Source of the DNA: Burkholderiales bacterium
GTDB lineage: Bacteria > Pseudomonadota > Gammaproteobacteria > Burkholderiales > Burkholderiaceae_C
Assembly (NCBI GenBank): GCA_030604135.1
Contig: JAUVWL010000021.1
Location: forward strand, 1 to 64,000
Length of the DNA: 64,000 nt
Direction: 5' to 3'
A program made the position numbers and the translations under genes. The notes under the pieces are model-generated. The model was not told where the DNA came from, did not search any database, and saw only the letters and a program-made list of their open reading frames with translations. How positions within the stretch are numbered: the first letter of the stretch is position 1; each line of letters begins with the position of its first letter. Positions 1 through 8,896 of this stretch are shown one piece after another.

Positions 1-2
1 AG

Positions 3-446
3 CACCACAACGCCTGCCTGGGCCTGCGCAACCTGCGTCTGCAGACCCTCATGCAGAGCCAGCAGTTGCTGCGCACGCTCAATGAGCGGCGCACGCAGAT
101 CGTCAACCTGATCCGGGCGGCGCAGCATCTGGGTGGTGGTGGTGGTGGGGGAGGAGGCAGCCCAGGGGGTGGCGGTGTCGGCATCGGTGGTGTGGGCGGT
201 ATCGGCGGTGGCTCCAACAACGAACCGGGCGCCGGCCAGCTTCAACGCTACCAGTTCGAGCTGCAGGCACAGCAGGCCCTGCTGCAGGCCGACGGGCTGC
301 AGCTGAAGATCCTCATGGAGGGTTACCGCCAGCGGGAGAAGACCTACGAGTTGCAGATGGCCGAGGCACGGCGGGTGAGTGACACCCGGCAACCGGGCTC
401 CATCAGCCTGGGTGCCGTCCCGTTCGTGCCGGGTCTGCTGCGGTGA
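3..446 (+). CDS. VirB5-like T4SS component, 5' end missing
   Basis: The open frame runs in from the left edge (His-His-Asn-Ala-Cys at bases 3-17), so the N-terminus lies outside the window and the internal ATG at 51 is not the true start. The visible part is mainly helical, with Gln/Leu-rich segments before and after a long Gly-rich linker that includes nine Gly in a row (about bases 130-230). VirB5 proteins are mainly helical pilus-tip or minor pilus subunits, and position directly before virB6 supports that role. Sequence alone is weak here, because VirB5 diverges quickly; TrbJ-like or another helical T4SS accessory protein is possible. The Gly linker is unusual. virB6 starts 73 bases downstream. 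Confidence 0.5.
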   Translation, partial: HHNACLGLRNLRLQTLMQSQQLLRTLNERRTQIVNLIRAAQHLGGGGGGGGGSPGGGGVGIGGVGGIGGGSNNEPGAGQLQRYQFELQAQQALLQADGLQLKILMEGYRQREKTYELQMAEARRVSDTRQPGSISLGAVPFVPGLLR

Positions 447-519
447 CGGGCTATCGCCACATTCTGGCAGTTGTGGCGCAACGAACAAAGACCGAAAAGG
501 CGCGTGACGGAGGAATGGC

Positions 520-2199
520 ATGAATTGCGATGAGGGGGTCTTGCTGCAGGCCGTGGCGGCGGTGCTGGGTCTGATGGTGCCGACCGAGTACCTGAACACC
601 CTGCGGGATGCGACGTTTTTCTGCTCCGTGCGCGAGTATCTTGTGCAGGACATGCTCATCGACACCTACCGCGATGCGGCAGCAGCGCGCATTGCCACGG
701 CGCTGGCCTTTTTGTCGACTTCCATTGTCACGATCTGGGTGCTCTGGCACGGATTTCAGCTGATTTCTGGCACCCAGCGCAAGCCGCTGATGTCCCTGGT
801 GATCGACACCGGCAAGCTGGTGTTCATCCTGGCGCTGGTCAGTCTGGTGGCGGCCAACTCGCCCTTCATTGCGACCACAGTGCTGGACTTTCAGCGGCTG
901 GTGACCACCGCGGTGGTGGGTGAGGACACCAATGTCTACCGCATGATCGACATCAACCTGGGCCTGGCCCAGGTGATCAACCAGGTGATCAACAACCTGG
1001 CCGGTGGTCAGCAGGCGGGGGCCACAGGCAACAGCCTGACCACAGCGGCCGGTTTGCTGGGCCAGAGCGGGCCGGCCATGATCACCACCGTGCTGGCCCT
1101 GCTGGCCGAGATCGCCATTATTTTTGCCATCATGCTGGCGCCGCTGTTCATCTTCTTTCTGCTGTTTCAGCAGACCGCGCCGCTGTTCTGGTCGTGGTCC
1201 AAGTTCCTGCTGGGGACGTTTGTGTCGCTGGCAGCTCTGGCGCTGGTTTCCGGCATTGCCCTGCGCATTTCGGCCGTGTACGGGGCCTCGGTGCTGGCGG
1301 CCTACTACGCCAATGCCAGTCCGCTGGGGGGCGTCGTTTCTTTTGACATCTCGGGCAGCGCCATGCGTATGGCCACCTTGGGCACGCTCATGAGCGCCAT
1401 CATCATTTCGATTCCGCCCATGATTCTGCAGTTCTTCAATGCGGGTGTGGGGTTTGCCACCGGTGCCATGGGCGGCATGATGGGGGGCGCACTGGCGGGC
1501 CGCATGGCCGGTGGCGGTACCGGTGTGCCGGGCATGATGTACGGGGGCATGCCGGGCGCTGCCGGCGGTCAGGGGGCACCGGGCAGCTATGGCAGCAGCC
1601 CACCGCCCCTGCCCGACAACACTCGAGCTTCCGTGGGGGCCGGCTCGACGCCACTCATGCTTCCATCTTCCGCCCGTGGAGGCAGCGAGGCGGTCGTTCC
1701 TCCTGCGGGGTCGATGGGCCTGAATTCAGCCCATGGCGTGAACGCCCGGGTGGACAGTGTCCGCGAACAGCAGTTTGGCGCTGGAAGCGATGAATACCGG
1801 AGCGGCAGTGCCGGGCCGGGTGCCTACACCGATGCACGACTGGTCGAACACACGACGCTCCAGGGCCGTGACCAGACGCTCTCGGCCGACGCCAATCGGG
1901 CCGTCGAGCGCGACGAACGTCTGGGTCGCGGAGGCCACCTAGCAGTGGCCGGCAGTGCGACGCCGACCTACGCGTCTGCGCCCCCGGTCAGCAGTTCCGG
2001 TTCATACGGTGGCACTGGCGGCTCCGCAACCGGCACGGGCGGCAGCCCTTCATCTGCATCCGCAGGACCATCAGGCGCTGATCGGTCCTCCGACACGCCG
2101 GTGGGCGACAGGCCACCGCCTTCGGCTGCCACGAACATCGCTGGGGCTCGACCGCAGCCTCGCCCCAACACCTACGGTACGCGAACAGGTCAGGCCTGA
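520..2199 (+). CDS. virB6: VirB6 inner-membrane T4SS channel protein
   Basis: 559 residues. Several long hydrophobic segments in the first 320 residues (two around 65-120, others at about 185-315) match the polytopic TrbL/VirB6 family, which forms part of the inner-membrane translocation channel. From about residue 325 the protein becomes a long Gly/Ser/Pro-rich, low-complexity tail of over 200 residues with no obvious fold. Extended C-terminal tails occur in some VirB6 proteins, but this one is mostly disordered in appearance. A GGAGGAA ribosome binding site lies just before the ATG. It is followed by virB7 after 54 bases. Assignment is by topology and gene order; conserved residues in VirB6 are few. 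Confidence 0.85.
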   Translation: MNCDEGVLLQAVAAVLGLMVPTEYLNTLRDATFFCSVREYLVQDMLIDTYRDAAAARIATALAFLSTSIVTIWVLWHGFQLISGTQRKPLMSLVIDTGKLVFILALVSLVAANSPFIATTVLDFQRLVTTAVVGEDTNVYRMIDINLGLAQVINQVINNLAGGQQAGATGNSLTTAAGLLGQSGPAMITTVLALLAEIAIIFAIMLAPLFIFFLLFQQTAPLFWSWSKFLLGTFVSLAALALVSGIALRISAVYGASVLAAYYANASPLGGVVSFDISGSAMRMATLGTLMSAIIISIPPMILQFFNAGVGFATGAMGGMMGGALAGRMAGGGTGVPGMMYGGMPGAAGGQGAPGSYGSSPPPLPDNTRASVGAGSTPLMLPSSARGGSEAVVPPAGSMGLNSAHGVNARVDSVREQQFGAGSDEYRSGSAGPGAYTDARLVEHTTLQGRDQTLSADANRAVERDERLGRGGHLAVAGSATPTYASAPPVSSSGSYGGTGGSATGTGGSPSSASAGPSGADRSSDTPVGDRPPPSAATNIAGARPQPRPNTYGTRTGQA

Positions 2200-2253
2200 T
2201 CCCATGCCCGTATGAGCCCCTATTGAGTCTTTTCGCGTTCTGGACTTCGACCC

Positions 2254-2697
2254 ATGAAACTGAGCAAGCGCATTACCTGGCCACCGGGTGAACTGTCTAC
2301 GCGCCACCTCGCGCCGCCCCTGCTGGCCGCTGTGCTGCTGCTGCAAGCCTGCGCCACCCCGGTGGCCGAGGATTTCGGTGACAACTGGAAGCCGCTGAAT
2401 GCACTGCCCGAGGTGGTGCAGGAGCTGCCGCTGGCTGAAGAGCTGGCGGCCCACCGCTTCCAGATGCTGCCCACCGACACCAGCCTGCGCGTCATGCTGG
2501 AGCGATGGGCACGCGAGAACGGCGGCACGCTGGAGTGGAGCTACCCCACCGACCTGAGCCTGGTGGCCTCGCTGGCCGGGGAGGGGGACAACAACCTGCA
2601 GCGCGCGCTGAACGTGGTGCGCCGTGTGTACGCACCGCAGCGGGTGCGGGTGCAGGTGCTCGCCAATCGCAACCTGCGGGTCACGCGCCTGCCTTGA
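2254..2697 (+). CDS. virB7: VirB7 lipoprotein with C-terminal N0-like domain
   Basis: 147 residues: an N-terminal signal with lipobox Leu-Gln-Ala-Cys (Cys33), then a short linker with an FGDNWKP motif (about 41-47) of the kind that binds VirB9 in the outer-membrane core, then a globular domain at about 60-145. Classical VirB7 is only 40-60 residues. The large version with an additional C-terminal N0 domain (the fold found in secretins) is known from the Xanthomonas citri bacteria-killing T4SS, and the length and the beta-alpha pattern here fit it. This is the best single marker that the system is of X-T4SS type. It would be an outer-membrane lipoprotein forming the peripheral ring of the core complex. 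virB8 follows after 32 bases. Confidence 0.85.
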   Translation: MKLSKRITWPPGELSTRHLAPPLLAAVLLLQACATPVAEDFGDNWKPLNALPEVVQELPLAEELAAHRFQMLPTDTSLRVMLERWARENGGTLEWSYPTDLSLVASLAGEGDNNLQRALNVVRRVYAPQRVRVQVLANRNLRVTRLP

Positions 2698-2729
2698 AGG
2701 CAGGCTTACCAGCCAACGACGGACACCAC

Positions 2730-3650
2730 ATGGCCTTGTTCAAACGCCAGCTCTCCGAGGCATCGCAAGAGCTGATCCAGAAGTCGATCGACTTCGAAGC
2801 CAACCTGATCGCCCAGGTCAAGCGCAGCGAGCGCCGTGCCTGGACCGTGGCCATGTGTGCCATGGGCCTGACCCTGTGCATGGGGGCCGGCATCGCCTAC
2901 ATGCTGCCGCTCAAGGAAAAGGTGCCTTACCTGGTGACGGTGGACCTGCGCCGCAGCACCAGCACCATCAGCCACCTGCGCGATGACCTGGCCATGACGG
3001 GCATCTACGCCAGCGAGGCGCTCAACCGCAGCCATGTGGCGCGCTTCATCCAGGCGCGCGAGGGCTACGACTGGGACACCATCAACGAACACGACTGGGA
3101 GGTGCTCGCTTCCATGTCGGGCGAGACGGTGCGCAAGCAGTTCGTGGCCATGTTCGACAACTCGCCCAACAGCCCTGAAAAGCGCTGGGGTCGCATGACG
3201 GCGGTGCGGGTAAAGGTCAACAGCATCGTGTTCCATGGTCTGGACGAAGAGCGGCGCCAGGCACCCACCGGGGCCACGGTGCGCTTCGAGAAGTGGAAGT
3301 TCGACAAGAACACGGGCAAGAGCGAGTACATGAGCAGCCACGTGGGCACGCTGCGCTATGAGTACAAGAACAACCTGAAGATGAGCGACCAGCTGCGCCT
3401 GCGCAACCCGCTGGGTTTTCAGGTCACTGCCTACCGCATGGACGACGAGTTCCTGGCGCCCACCTTCCGCGCGGCCGAAATGCAGGGCGGCATTCCGCTG
3501 CTCGACCCATCCGACGGGCTGGTCATGCGTGCGGCCGACGAGCCCGCATCGGCCCGCGTACCGGCCTCCGTGCCGGGTGAGAACCCGTCCACTGCGCCCG
3601 ACTTGCCCGGCTTGCCCGGTGCGCCGTCCACACCACAGGGGGGCTCATGA
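2730..3650 (+). CDS. virB8: VirB8 inner-membrane assembly factor
   Basis: 306 residues from ATG 2730; the frame is open further upstream, but that extension overlaps virB7 and has no counterpart in the family. A short cytoplasmic N-terminus is followed by one transmembrane helix (about residues 37-59) and a periplasmic NTF2-like domain (about 75-255) containing the VRVKVNSI and RFEKW strands typical of VirB8. The C-terminal 50 residues are Pro/Ala-rich and probably flexible. VirB8 links the inner-membrane complex with the VirB9-VirB10 core. The stop overlaps the longest upstream frame of virB9 (ATGA at 3647), showing close translational linkage. Confidence 0.9.
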   Translation: MALFKRQLSEASQELIQKSIDFEANLIAQVKRSERRAWTVAMCAMGLTLCMGAGIAYMLPLKEKVPYLVTVDLRRSTSTISHLRDDLAMTGIYASEALNRSHVARFIQAREGYDWDTINEHDWEVLASMSGETVRKQFVAMFDNSPNSPEKRWGRMTAVRVKVNSIVFHGLDEERRQAPTGATVRFEKWKFDKNTGKSEYMSSHVGTLRYEYKNNLKMSDQLRLRNPLGFQVTAYRMDDEFLAPTFRAAEMQGGIPLLDPSDGLVMRAADEPASARVPASVPGENPSTAPDLPGLPGAPSTPQGGS

Positions 3651-3697
3651 TCGTTCGTACGGTTTTGTCTTGTGATTCATCAGCACGAAGAGGTGTC

Positions 3698-4453
3698 ATG
3701 TCAAGTTGGTTGAACCGGGTCGGCGCAGGGCTGGCCCTGCTGGGGCTGTTCGTGGGTGGGCAGGGTGTGGTCATGGCGCAGGAGATCCGCACGGTGGTCT
3801 ACCGGCCCGACCAGGTGGTACGGGTCAACACCGGAGTCGGCATTGCGACCCAGATTGAAATCAGCCCGCAGGAGCAGGTCAGCAGCTTCGGCACCGGCTT
3901 TTCCGACGGGTGGGAGCTCGTGCGCAAGGACAACGTGTTTTTTGTGCGGCCCAAGAATGTGGACGTGGACACCAACATGTTCATCCGCACCAACATGCGC
4001 TCCTACCTGCTCGAACTGGTGGTCTCGGCCACCCGCTGGCGCACCATCGAAGAAGCCAAGCGGGCCGGGGTGAACTACAAGGTGCGCTTTGTCTACACGG
4101 AAGGTGGCCCGGCCGATACCGGCAGCACGCTGGCGGCGGCCAACGCGGTGCTTTCGCCCACCGCCGCCAGCCTCGATTCACAGTCGAACTACCACCTGCG
4201 CTACGACTACGCGGCACGGCTGGAGACCTCGACCATCGTGCCCTCGCGTGTCTACGACAACCAGCAGTTCACCTTCATCCACCTGCCGCCCATGGCCGGC
4301 GTGCCAGCGGTGTTCGGGCGCAACGACCGCAACGGCGAGGAGTTCGTGGTCAATACCAAGACCGAAAACGGCGTGATGGTGGTGCACGGTGTCTACCCGT
4401 TCCTGGTGCTCAGGCTCGGTGACGACGTGGTAGGACTCAGGAGGAACCCATGA
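3698..4453 (+). CDS. virB9: VirB9 outer-membrane core component
   Basis: 251 residues from ATG 3698. This start gives a clean Sec signal peptide (Lys/Arg-poor start, hydrophobic core, cleavage after Ala27 in VVMA|QE) and has an AAGAGG site upstream. The longer frame from ATG 3647, overlapping the virB8 stop, would put 17 extra residues before the signal. The mature protein has the usual two beta domains: the N-terminal one (VYRPDQV, DGWELV, FFVRPK) and the C-terminal one carrying NYHLRYDY, the region that joins VirB7 and VirB10 at the outer membrane. The stop overlaps the virB10 start by four bases. Confidence 0.9.
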   Translation: MSSWLNRVGAGLALLGLFVGGQGVVMAQEIRTVVYRPDQVVRVNTGVGIATQIEISPQEQVSSFGTGFSDGWELVRKDNVFFVRPKNVDVDTNMFIRTNMRSYLLELVVSATRWRTIEEAKRAGVNYKVRFVYTEGGPADTGSTLAAANAVLSPTAASLDSQSNYHLRYDYAARLETSTIVPSRVYDNQQFTFIHLPPMAGVPAVFGRNDRNGEEFVVNTKTENGVMVVHGVYPFLVLRLGDDVVGLRRNP

Positions 4454-5520
4454 TGAACGGACCCATGCAGGGACAGGGCGGGCAGCCACCTGTGCTCAAC
4501 GACAACATGCCGCGCCTCTCGGGCGGGTTCTCGCGCGGCCTCAACAAAATGGCCGTGGCCTATGTGGTGCTGGTGGCCATGGCGGTGATCGGACTGACGC
4601 TGTGGGTGACCAGCAGCGCGTTTTCGGCGGGCAACAAAAAGCCGCAGCGCGAACACTTCGAAGAAGTGGTGGTGCCGGCCATGCCGCCCATGCGGCCGGT
4701 GGTGCAGGCACCGCCACCCGCCCCCTTGCCGGTGGTGGCGCCGCCGCTGCCCGCTGCGCCGCCGCCCGAAGACGACGACCTGCTGCGCCGACGCATGGCC
4801 AGCCAGAGCGCGCTGGCGCCGGCGGCCCAGACGACCCAGGGCGGGGCGTTCTTCCAGGACGAGTTCTCCAGCGTCAAGCGCGGCGCGGTGCAGGCGCTGG
4901 CCAATGCCGACTTCGTGCTGGCGCGCGGCACTTTCATCCGCTGCACGCTGGAGACCAAGATCGTCTCCACTTTGCCGGGCATGACCTCGTGCATCGTGAC
5001 CGAGCCCATCTACTCGGTCAACGGCCGCCGCCTGCTGGTGGACAAGGGCTCCAAGGTGACCGGCGAATACCGCTACGCCGACGAGCACTTCGACCGCATC
5101 GGTGTGGTCTGGACCCGTATCCTGACCACCACCGGGCTGGATGTGCGCATCGACAGCGCAGGCACCGATTCGCTGGGCGGGGCCGGCATTCCCGGGCACT
5201 ACAACGCCCACTGGGGCGAGCGCATCAGCGCCGCCCTGCTGGTCAGCCTGCTGGCCGACACCATTGATGCCGGCGCGCAGAAGTTTGCCGACCGCAACAA
5301 CATCCGCGGCCGCGAGACCGAGGTCTACGACCGCGATGGCCGCCTGATCACCAGCCGCGTGGACCCCTGGGAGTCGCACACCGCCCGCACCACCAAGCGC
5401 GTGGCCACCGAGATGCTGGAGCGCTCGGCCAACCGGCAGGCCACGGTCACGGTGCTCAATGGCACGGTGGTCAACATCTTTGCCGCGCGCGACGTGGACT
5501 TTTCGTCGGTGATGCGATGA
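4450..5520 (+). CDS. virB10: VirB10 core-complex scaffold
   Basis: 356 residues. Cytoplasmic N-terminus, one transmembrane helix (about residues 33-57), a Pro-rich periplasmic stretch (about 75-108), then the conserved TrbI/VirB10 domain with RGTFIRCTLET, VSTLPGMTSC and GSKVTGEYRY segments and the alpha-helical antenna region (about 258-285) that inserts into the outer membrane. VirB10 spans both membranes and transmits energy from the ATPases. Its length is usual for the family. ATG overlaps the virB9 stop; virB11 begins 25 bases after the stop (or 7 bases if its GTG is used). Confidence 0.93.
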   Translation: MMNGPMQGQGGQPPVLNDNMPRLSGGFSRGLNKMAVAYVVLVAMAVIGLTLWVTSSAFSAGNKKPQREHFEEVVVPAMPPMRPVVQAPPPAPLPVVAPPLPAAPPPEDDDLLRRRMASQSALAPAAQTTQGGAFFQDEFSSVKRGAVQALANADFVLARGTFIRCTLETKIVSTLPGMTSCIVTEPIYSVNGRRLLVDKGSKVTGEYRYADEHFDRIGVVWTRILTTTGLDVRIDSAGTDSLGGAGIPGHYNAHWGERISAALLVSLLADTIDAGAQKFADRNNIRGRETEVYDRDGRLITSRVDPWESHTARTTKRVATEMLERSANRQATVTVLNGTVVNIFAARDVDFSSVMR

Positions 5521-5545
5521 GCCCGAAGTGGTCACGGAGCGCGCC

Positions 5546-6613
5546 ATGCTGATGAGCGTGCCTGAGAGTCTGGCCGCCGATTCGGGCGAGCGGGTGGCCG
5601 ACGTCTCCAGCGAGTTCCTGGACTACCAGTACCACGTGCTGGGCATCACGCCCTACCTGGAAGACCCGGAGGTCACCGAGATCTGCATCAACAGGCCGGG
5701 CGAGCTGTTTCTCGAAACCCGGCAGGGTTGGCAGCGGGTGCAGGTGCCAACGCTCACCTACGACCGCGCGCGCCAGTTCTGCACCACGGTGGTCAATGAG
5801 AGCCGGACCGGCCAGCGCATCACCCACGTCGACCCGGTGGTGTCGCTGACCTTTCCGACCGGCCAGCGCGCCCAGTTCGTGCTGCCTCCGGCGGTGCCGG
5901 CCGACACGGTGTCGATCACCATCCGCCTGCCATCGACCCAGACGCGCACCCTGCAGGCCTACCAGAGCGAAGGTTTTTTTGACCAGATTCTCGAAGGCGA
6001 GCAGGAAATCAGCCCGCTCGACCAGGAGCTGCTGGCCCTGCGCGAGGCACGCGACTACCACGGCTTTTTCAGCAAGGCGGTGCATTACCGCAAGAACATC
6101 GTCGTTTCGGGCGCCACCGGCAGCGGCAAGACGACGTTCATGAAGTCCCTGGTGACCCACATCCCCGACGACGAACGGCTGATCACCATCGAGGACGCGC
6201 GCGAGCTGTTCATCGACCAGCCGAACGCGGTGCACCTGATCTACTCGCGGGGAGGCCAGGGTTCGGCCAACGTGACGGCCAAGGGTTGCATGGAAGCCTG
6301 CCTGCGCATGAAGCCCGACCGCATCATCCTGGCCGAGATCCGTGGTGACGAGTCGTTCTACTACATCCGCAACTGCGCCTCGGGCCACCCGGGTTCCATC
6401 ACCAGCTGCCATGCGGGCAGCACCGCGCAGACCTGGGACCAGATGGCCCTGATGGTCAAGGCTTCGCCCGAAGGGGCTGGCCTGGGTTTTGGCGAAATCA
6501 AGCGCCTGCTCATGCTGACCATCGACATCGTGGTGCACATCAAGGCGCACGCAGGCCGGCGCTACATCACGGGCATCGACTTCGACCCGCAGCGCCGCAT
6601 GGAGCTGGTGTGA
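5546..6613 (+). CDS. virB11: VirB11 traffic ATPase
   Basis: 355 residues from ATG 5546, chosen because GGAG at 5534-5537 is correctly spaced; GTG 5528 and ATG 5552 are in frame and possible. The N-terminal domain ends near residue 160. The RecA-like domain carries Walker A GATGSGKTT (about 189-197), the Asp box ITIEDARE, Walker B IILAEIRG and the His box CASGHPGSITSCHAGS. VirB11 forms a cytoplasmic hexamer that powers pilus assembly and substrate transfer together with VirB4 and VirD4. All key catalytic motifs are intact, so the system looks functional. VirB4 is not visible and should lie upstream of the window. Confidence 0.93.
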   Translation: MLMSVPESLAADSGERVADVSSEFLDYQYHVLGITPYLEDPEVTEICINRPGELFLETRQGWQRVQVPTLTYDRARQFCTTVVNESRTGQRITHVDPVVSLTFPTGQRAQFVLPPAVPADTVSITIRLPSTQTRTLQAYQSEGFFDQILEGEQEISPLDQELLALREARDYHGFFSKAVHYRKNIVVSGATGSGKTTFMKSLVTHIPDDERLITIEDARELFIDQPNAVHLIYSRGGQGSANVTAKGCMEACLRMKPDRIILAEIRGDESFYYIRNCASGHPGSITSCHAGSTAQTWDQMALMVKASPEGAGLGFGEIKRLLMLTIDIVVHIKAHAGRRYITGIDFDPQRRMELV

Positions 6614-6649
6614 CGGGCTGAAACACGGCGGCGTGACGGAAGGCAATGC

Positions 6650-7369
6650 ATGAGGCGAGACGATGAACGGAACGCATGGGGAGGGCGTCTGTGGCGCCTG
6701 TGCGTCGTGGGCCTGATATCCAGCTGGCTGGCCGCCTGCTGGCCGAACAAGCCGACGTCCACGACACCGGCGCCCAAGGGGCAGGGGCTGGAGGTGATGG
6801 GGCGCATGCGCGACCATGGCCTGCCCTACCACCGCAACCCGCAAGCCCGGCAGGCATGGCGGATGCAGGTCGAGATCGAGGGCGCGCCGGGTCCGTTGGT
6901 GCTGGTGCGCAGCGGTTACTCCCTGGCAGTGCAGCGCCCGCATCCTTGCCTGCCGCCGGTCAAACTGACGATGATGGGTGTGCCTGCCACGGCCCATCCC
7001 ACAGCCTCGACGGAGTTTGCGCTGCACCAGGTGGGCGAGGGCAGGTATGAGGGGGTGTTCTACACCGATGTGCTGCTCGACGAAGACTACTTTGGCCTGG
7101 GGGTGTGTCCCTGGGTCATGCAGGGCGGCAGTGTGGTGTTTTCAGCCACCGGCTCTGCTGGAGAAACGCGCTACGTGGCCCACTTCAACGTCAACGATCT
7201 GTTCGATGGGTTTGTCAAACGCCGCTACTACGCCAAGACTGCTTACCCGATCAATCCGCGCTTGAAGGATTGGTCTGAACCAGGACACACCGATCCCAAT
7301 CGGTATGTGCCTGCGCTTAGGGACGACTTGTTCAGCATCACGCTGAAGCTGGAGGCGCAGCGACCATGA
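6650..7369 (+). CDS. Putative immunity lipoprotein for the lipase effector
   Basis: 239 residues from ATG 6650 with GGAAGG at 6638-6643. A signal sequence ends in lipobox Leu-Ala-Ala-Cys (Cys30), so the protein should be a periplasm-facing lipoprotein. The mature part looks mostly beta with paired cysteines (one near 103, one near 152). I do not recognise a named family. Its stop overlaps the ATG of the lipase-type effector (ATGA at 7366), and in X-T4SS systems periplasmic lipoprotein immunity genes commonly sit directly before their effector. Protection of the producer's envelope phospholipids from the lipase is therefore the natural reading, by inference from position and localisation. Confidence 0.65.
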   Translation: MRRDDERNAWGGRLWRLCVVGLISSWLAACWPNKPTSTTPAPKGQGLEVMGRMRDHGLPYHRNPQARQAWRMQVEIEGAPGPLVLVRSGYSLAVQRPHPCLPPVKLTMMGVPATAHPTASTEFALHQVGEGRYEGVFYTDVLLDEDYFGLGVCPWVMQGGSVVFSATGSAGETRYVAHFNVNDLFDGFVKRRYYAKTAYPINPRLKDWSEPGHTDPNRYVPALRDDLFSITLKLEAQRP

Positions 7370-8838
7370 GTACACACTTGAGCGCCCAGGTGCATGCCGA
7401 TCTCTCGTCCTTGGTGTACGACCCAAGTAAAGAGCTGGCACAAAAGCTCGCCGATGAGGACGCTGTGGTCGTTGGCGGCGAGACATTTCTGGTCAAGGCG
7501 TTTGTGGACACCCCCCGCACAGGCTACCAAGGTGCCATTTTTGAACATGTGGGCAGCGGGGCTTTGGTGGTGGCACACAGGGGCACCGAGTTCGACCGCG
7601 AACCGGTGCAGGACGGTTTGAACAACCTGTCCATGGTGGTCTCGCGCACCAACGTGCAGGCGCCCGAAGCCATCGCGTTGACGCGGCAGGCGCTGTTGAT
7701 CGCTGCTGAGGTTGCAGCGGACAAAGGCATCGATCTTCCGGTGAGCGTCACCGGCCACTCGGCCGGCGGCACGCTGGGCCAGATCACGGCGCACCATTTC
7801 GACCTGCCGGGGCACACCTTCAACGCCTATGGCGCGGTCAGCCTCGATGGCTGCCTGCCGCGCGGTGGCGAGCGGGTGTTCAACCACGTCATGGCCGGCG
7901 ACCTGGTGGCTGCGGCCAGTCCGCATTACGGCCAGGTGATCACCTATGCCCGCCCCGAACACATCGAGGCCATGCAGGCGGCCACGCGCGAGGCGCGGCG
8001 CGGCTGGTTCGGTGGGTCGGACGGACGCCCACCGGTGGACCTGCAGACCCACGCCCTGGACAGCGTGCGCCGCAGCGGGTTCGATCCGCACTATGTGTCG
8101 CACTTTGCCAGCGAAGACGGGCAGGGGCGGGCACAGGTCTCGGTGCTGGCCGACCCGCAGGCACGGGCACTGGCGCAGCAGAACCAGGCACTGGTCGAGG
8201 GTTTCAACCGCAGCGCCGGCAGCTGGCGCCTGGGTGCCGGTGTGGCGCTGGCGGCTCCGGCCCACCTGGTGGGCAAGTCCACCGGCTTGGGCAGCGCACT
8301 CGGGTGCTGGATACGTGGCGAGGTGCCGCCCGGTGAGCCGGGCCGCCGCGAAGGGCTGCTGCCACCCGTTCAGCCCGCATCTGCCGGCCCGGGCGCAGGC
8401 TCAAGCGAACGGGCCGACGACACCCGTCTGCCGGCACCGCTGTCGGCGCTGAGCGGGCACAGCCAGGAACTGGTGCACCAGAGCGCGCACTGGCTGCAGA
8501 GCAGCCCGCTGGGCCAGACGGCGGGCTGGGGCTTGGCGATGGACAAGACCGCATTGGCCATGGCGGCGGCCGCGCGCGAGGCCGGGCTGGCGCAGATATC
8601 GCTGTTCGATGTGCGCGAAGGCCAGATCCACATCGGTCACCACGACGGGGTGCGGTTTCGGGGGGCAAGTCTGGTCGCCGAGAGCGCAGCCCGGACGCCC
8701 TTGCAGCACTCGTACCAGAGCCTGGCACAAGCCGATGCCAGCCAAACACACAGCCACCCAGATCCTGCTTCGCATGACCTGGCCACGCCGGTGTGGAGCG
8801 CGCCTGCGCCGCAGCACGGGCACGGGCTGAGGCATTGA
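7366..8838 (+). CDS. Putative T4SS lipase effector (X-Tfe) with C-terminal signal domain
   Basis: 490 residues. The N-terminal half is a class-3-type alpha/beta-hydrolase: HRGTE (71-75), nucleophile elbow GHSAG (130-134, Ser132), likely catalytic Asp179 in MAGDLVA and a candidate His229 in THALDS. There is no Sec signal, as expected for a T4SS substrate. After a Pro/Gly-rich linker, residues about 360-450 form a domain with AREAGLAQISLF and IHIGHHDG, closely matching the C-terminus of the protein at 15299-17638. That arrangement matches XVIPCD-type signal domains recognised by VirD4. The expected role is hydrolysis of phospholipids in competitor cells. The C-terminal 40 residues are His/Ser/Pro-rich. 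Confidence 0.75.
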   Translation: MSTHLSAQVHADLSSLVYDPSKELAQKLADEDAVVVGGETFLVKAFVDTPRTGYQGAIFEHVGSGALVVAHRGTEFDREPVQDGLNNLSMVVSRTNVQAPEAIALTRQALLIAAEVAADKGIDLPVSVTGHSAGGTLGQITAHHFDLPGHTFNAYGAVSLDGCLPRGGERVFNHVMAGDLVAAASPHYGQVITYARPEHIEAMQAATREARRGWFGGSDGRPPVDLQTHALDSVRRSGFDPHYVSHFASEDGQGRAQVSVLADPQARALAQQNQALVEGFNRSAGSWRLGAGVALAAPAHLVGKSTGLGSALGCWIRGEVPPGEPGRREGLLPPVQPASAGPGAGSSERADDTRLPAPLSALSGHSQELVHQSAHWLQSSPLGQTAGWGLAMDKTALAMAAAAREAGLAQISLFDVREGQIHIGHHDGVRFRGASLVAESAARTPLQHSYQSLAQADASQTHSHPDPASHDLATPVWSAPAPQHGHGLRH

Positions 8839-8896
8839 CGAGTTTCAGACTGCAAAACGCCGACACACATTGCCATACCCAAGGAGGACCTCTTTC

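Noticed and set aside
120-230. Gly-rich GGT/GGC run as a possible assembly error or frameshift
   Set aside because: The frame stays open through it and codon use stays consistent on both sides.
5471-7027. A 518-residue minus-strand frame opposite virB11
   Set aside because: Shadow frame; virB11 motifs on the plus strand are unambiguous.
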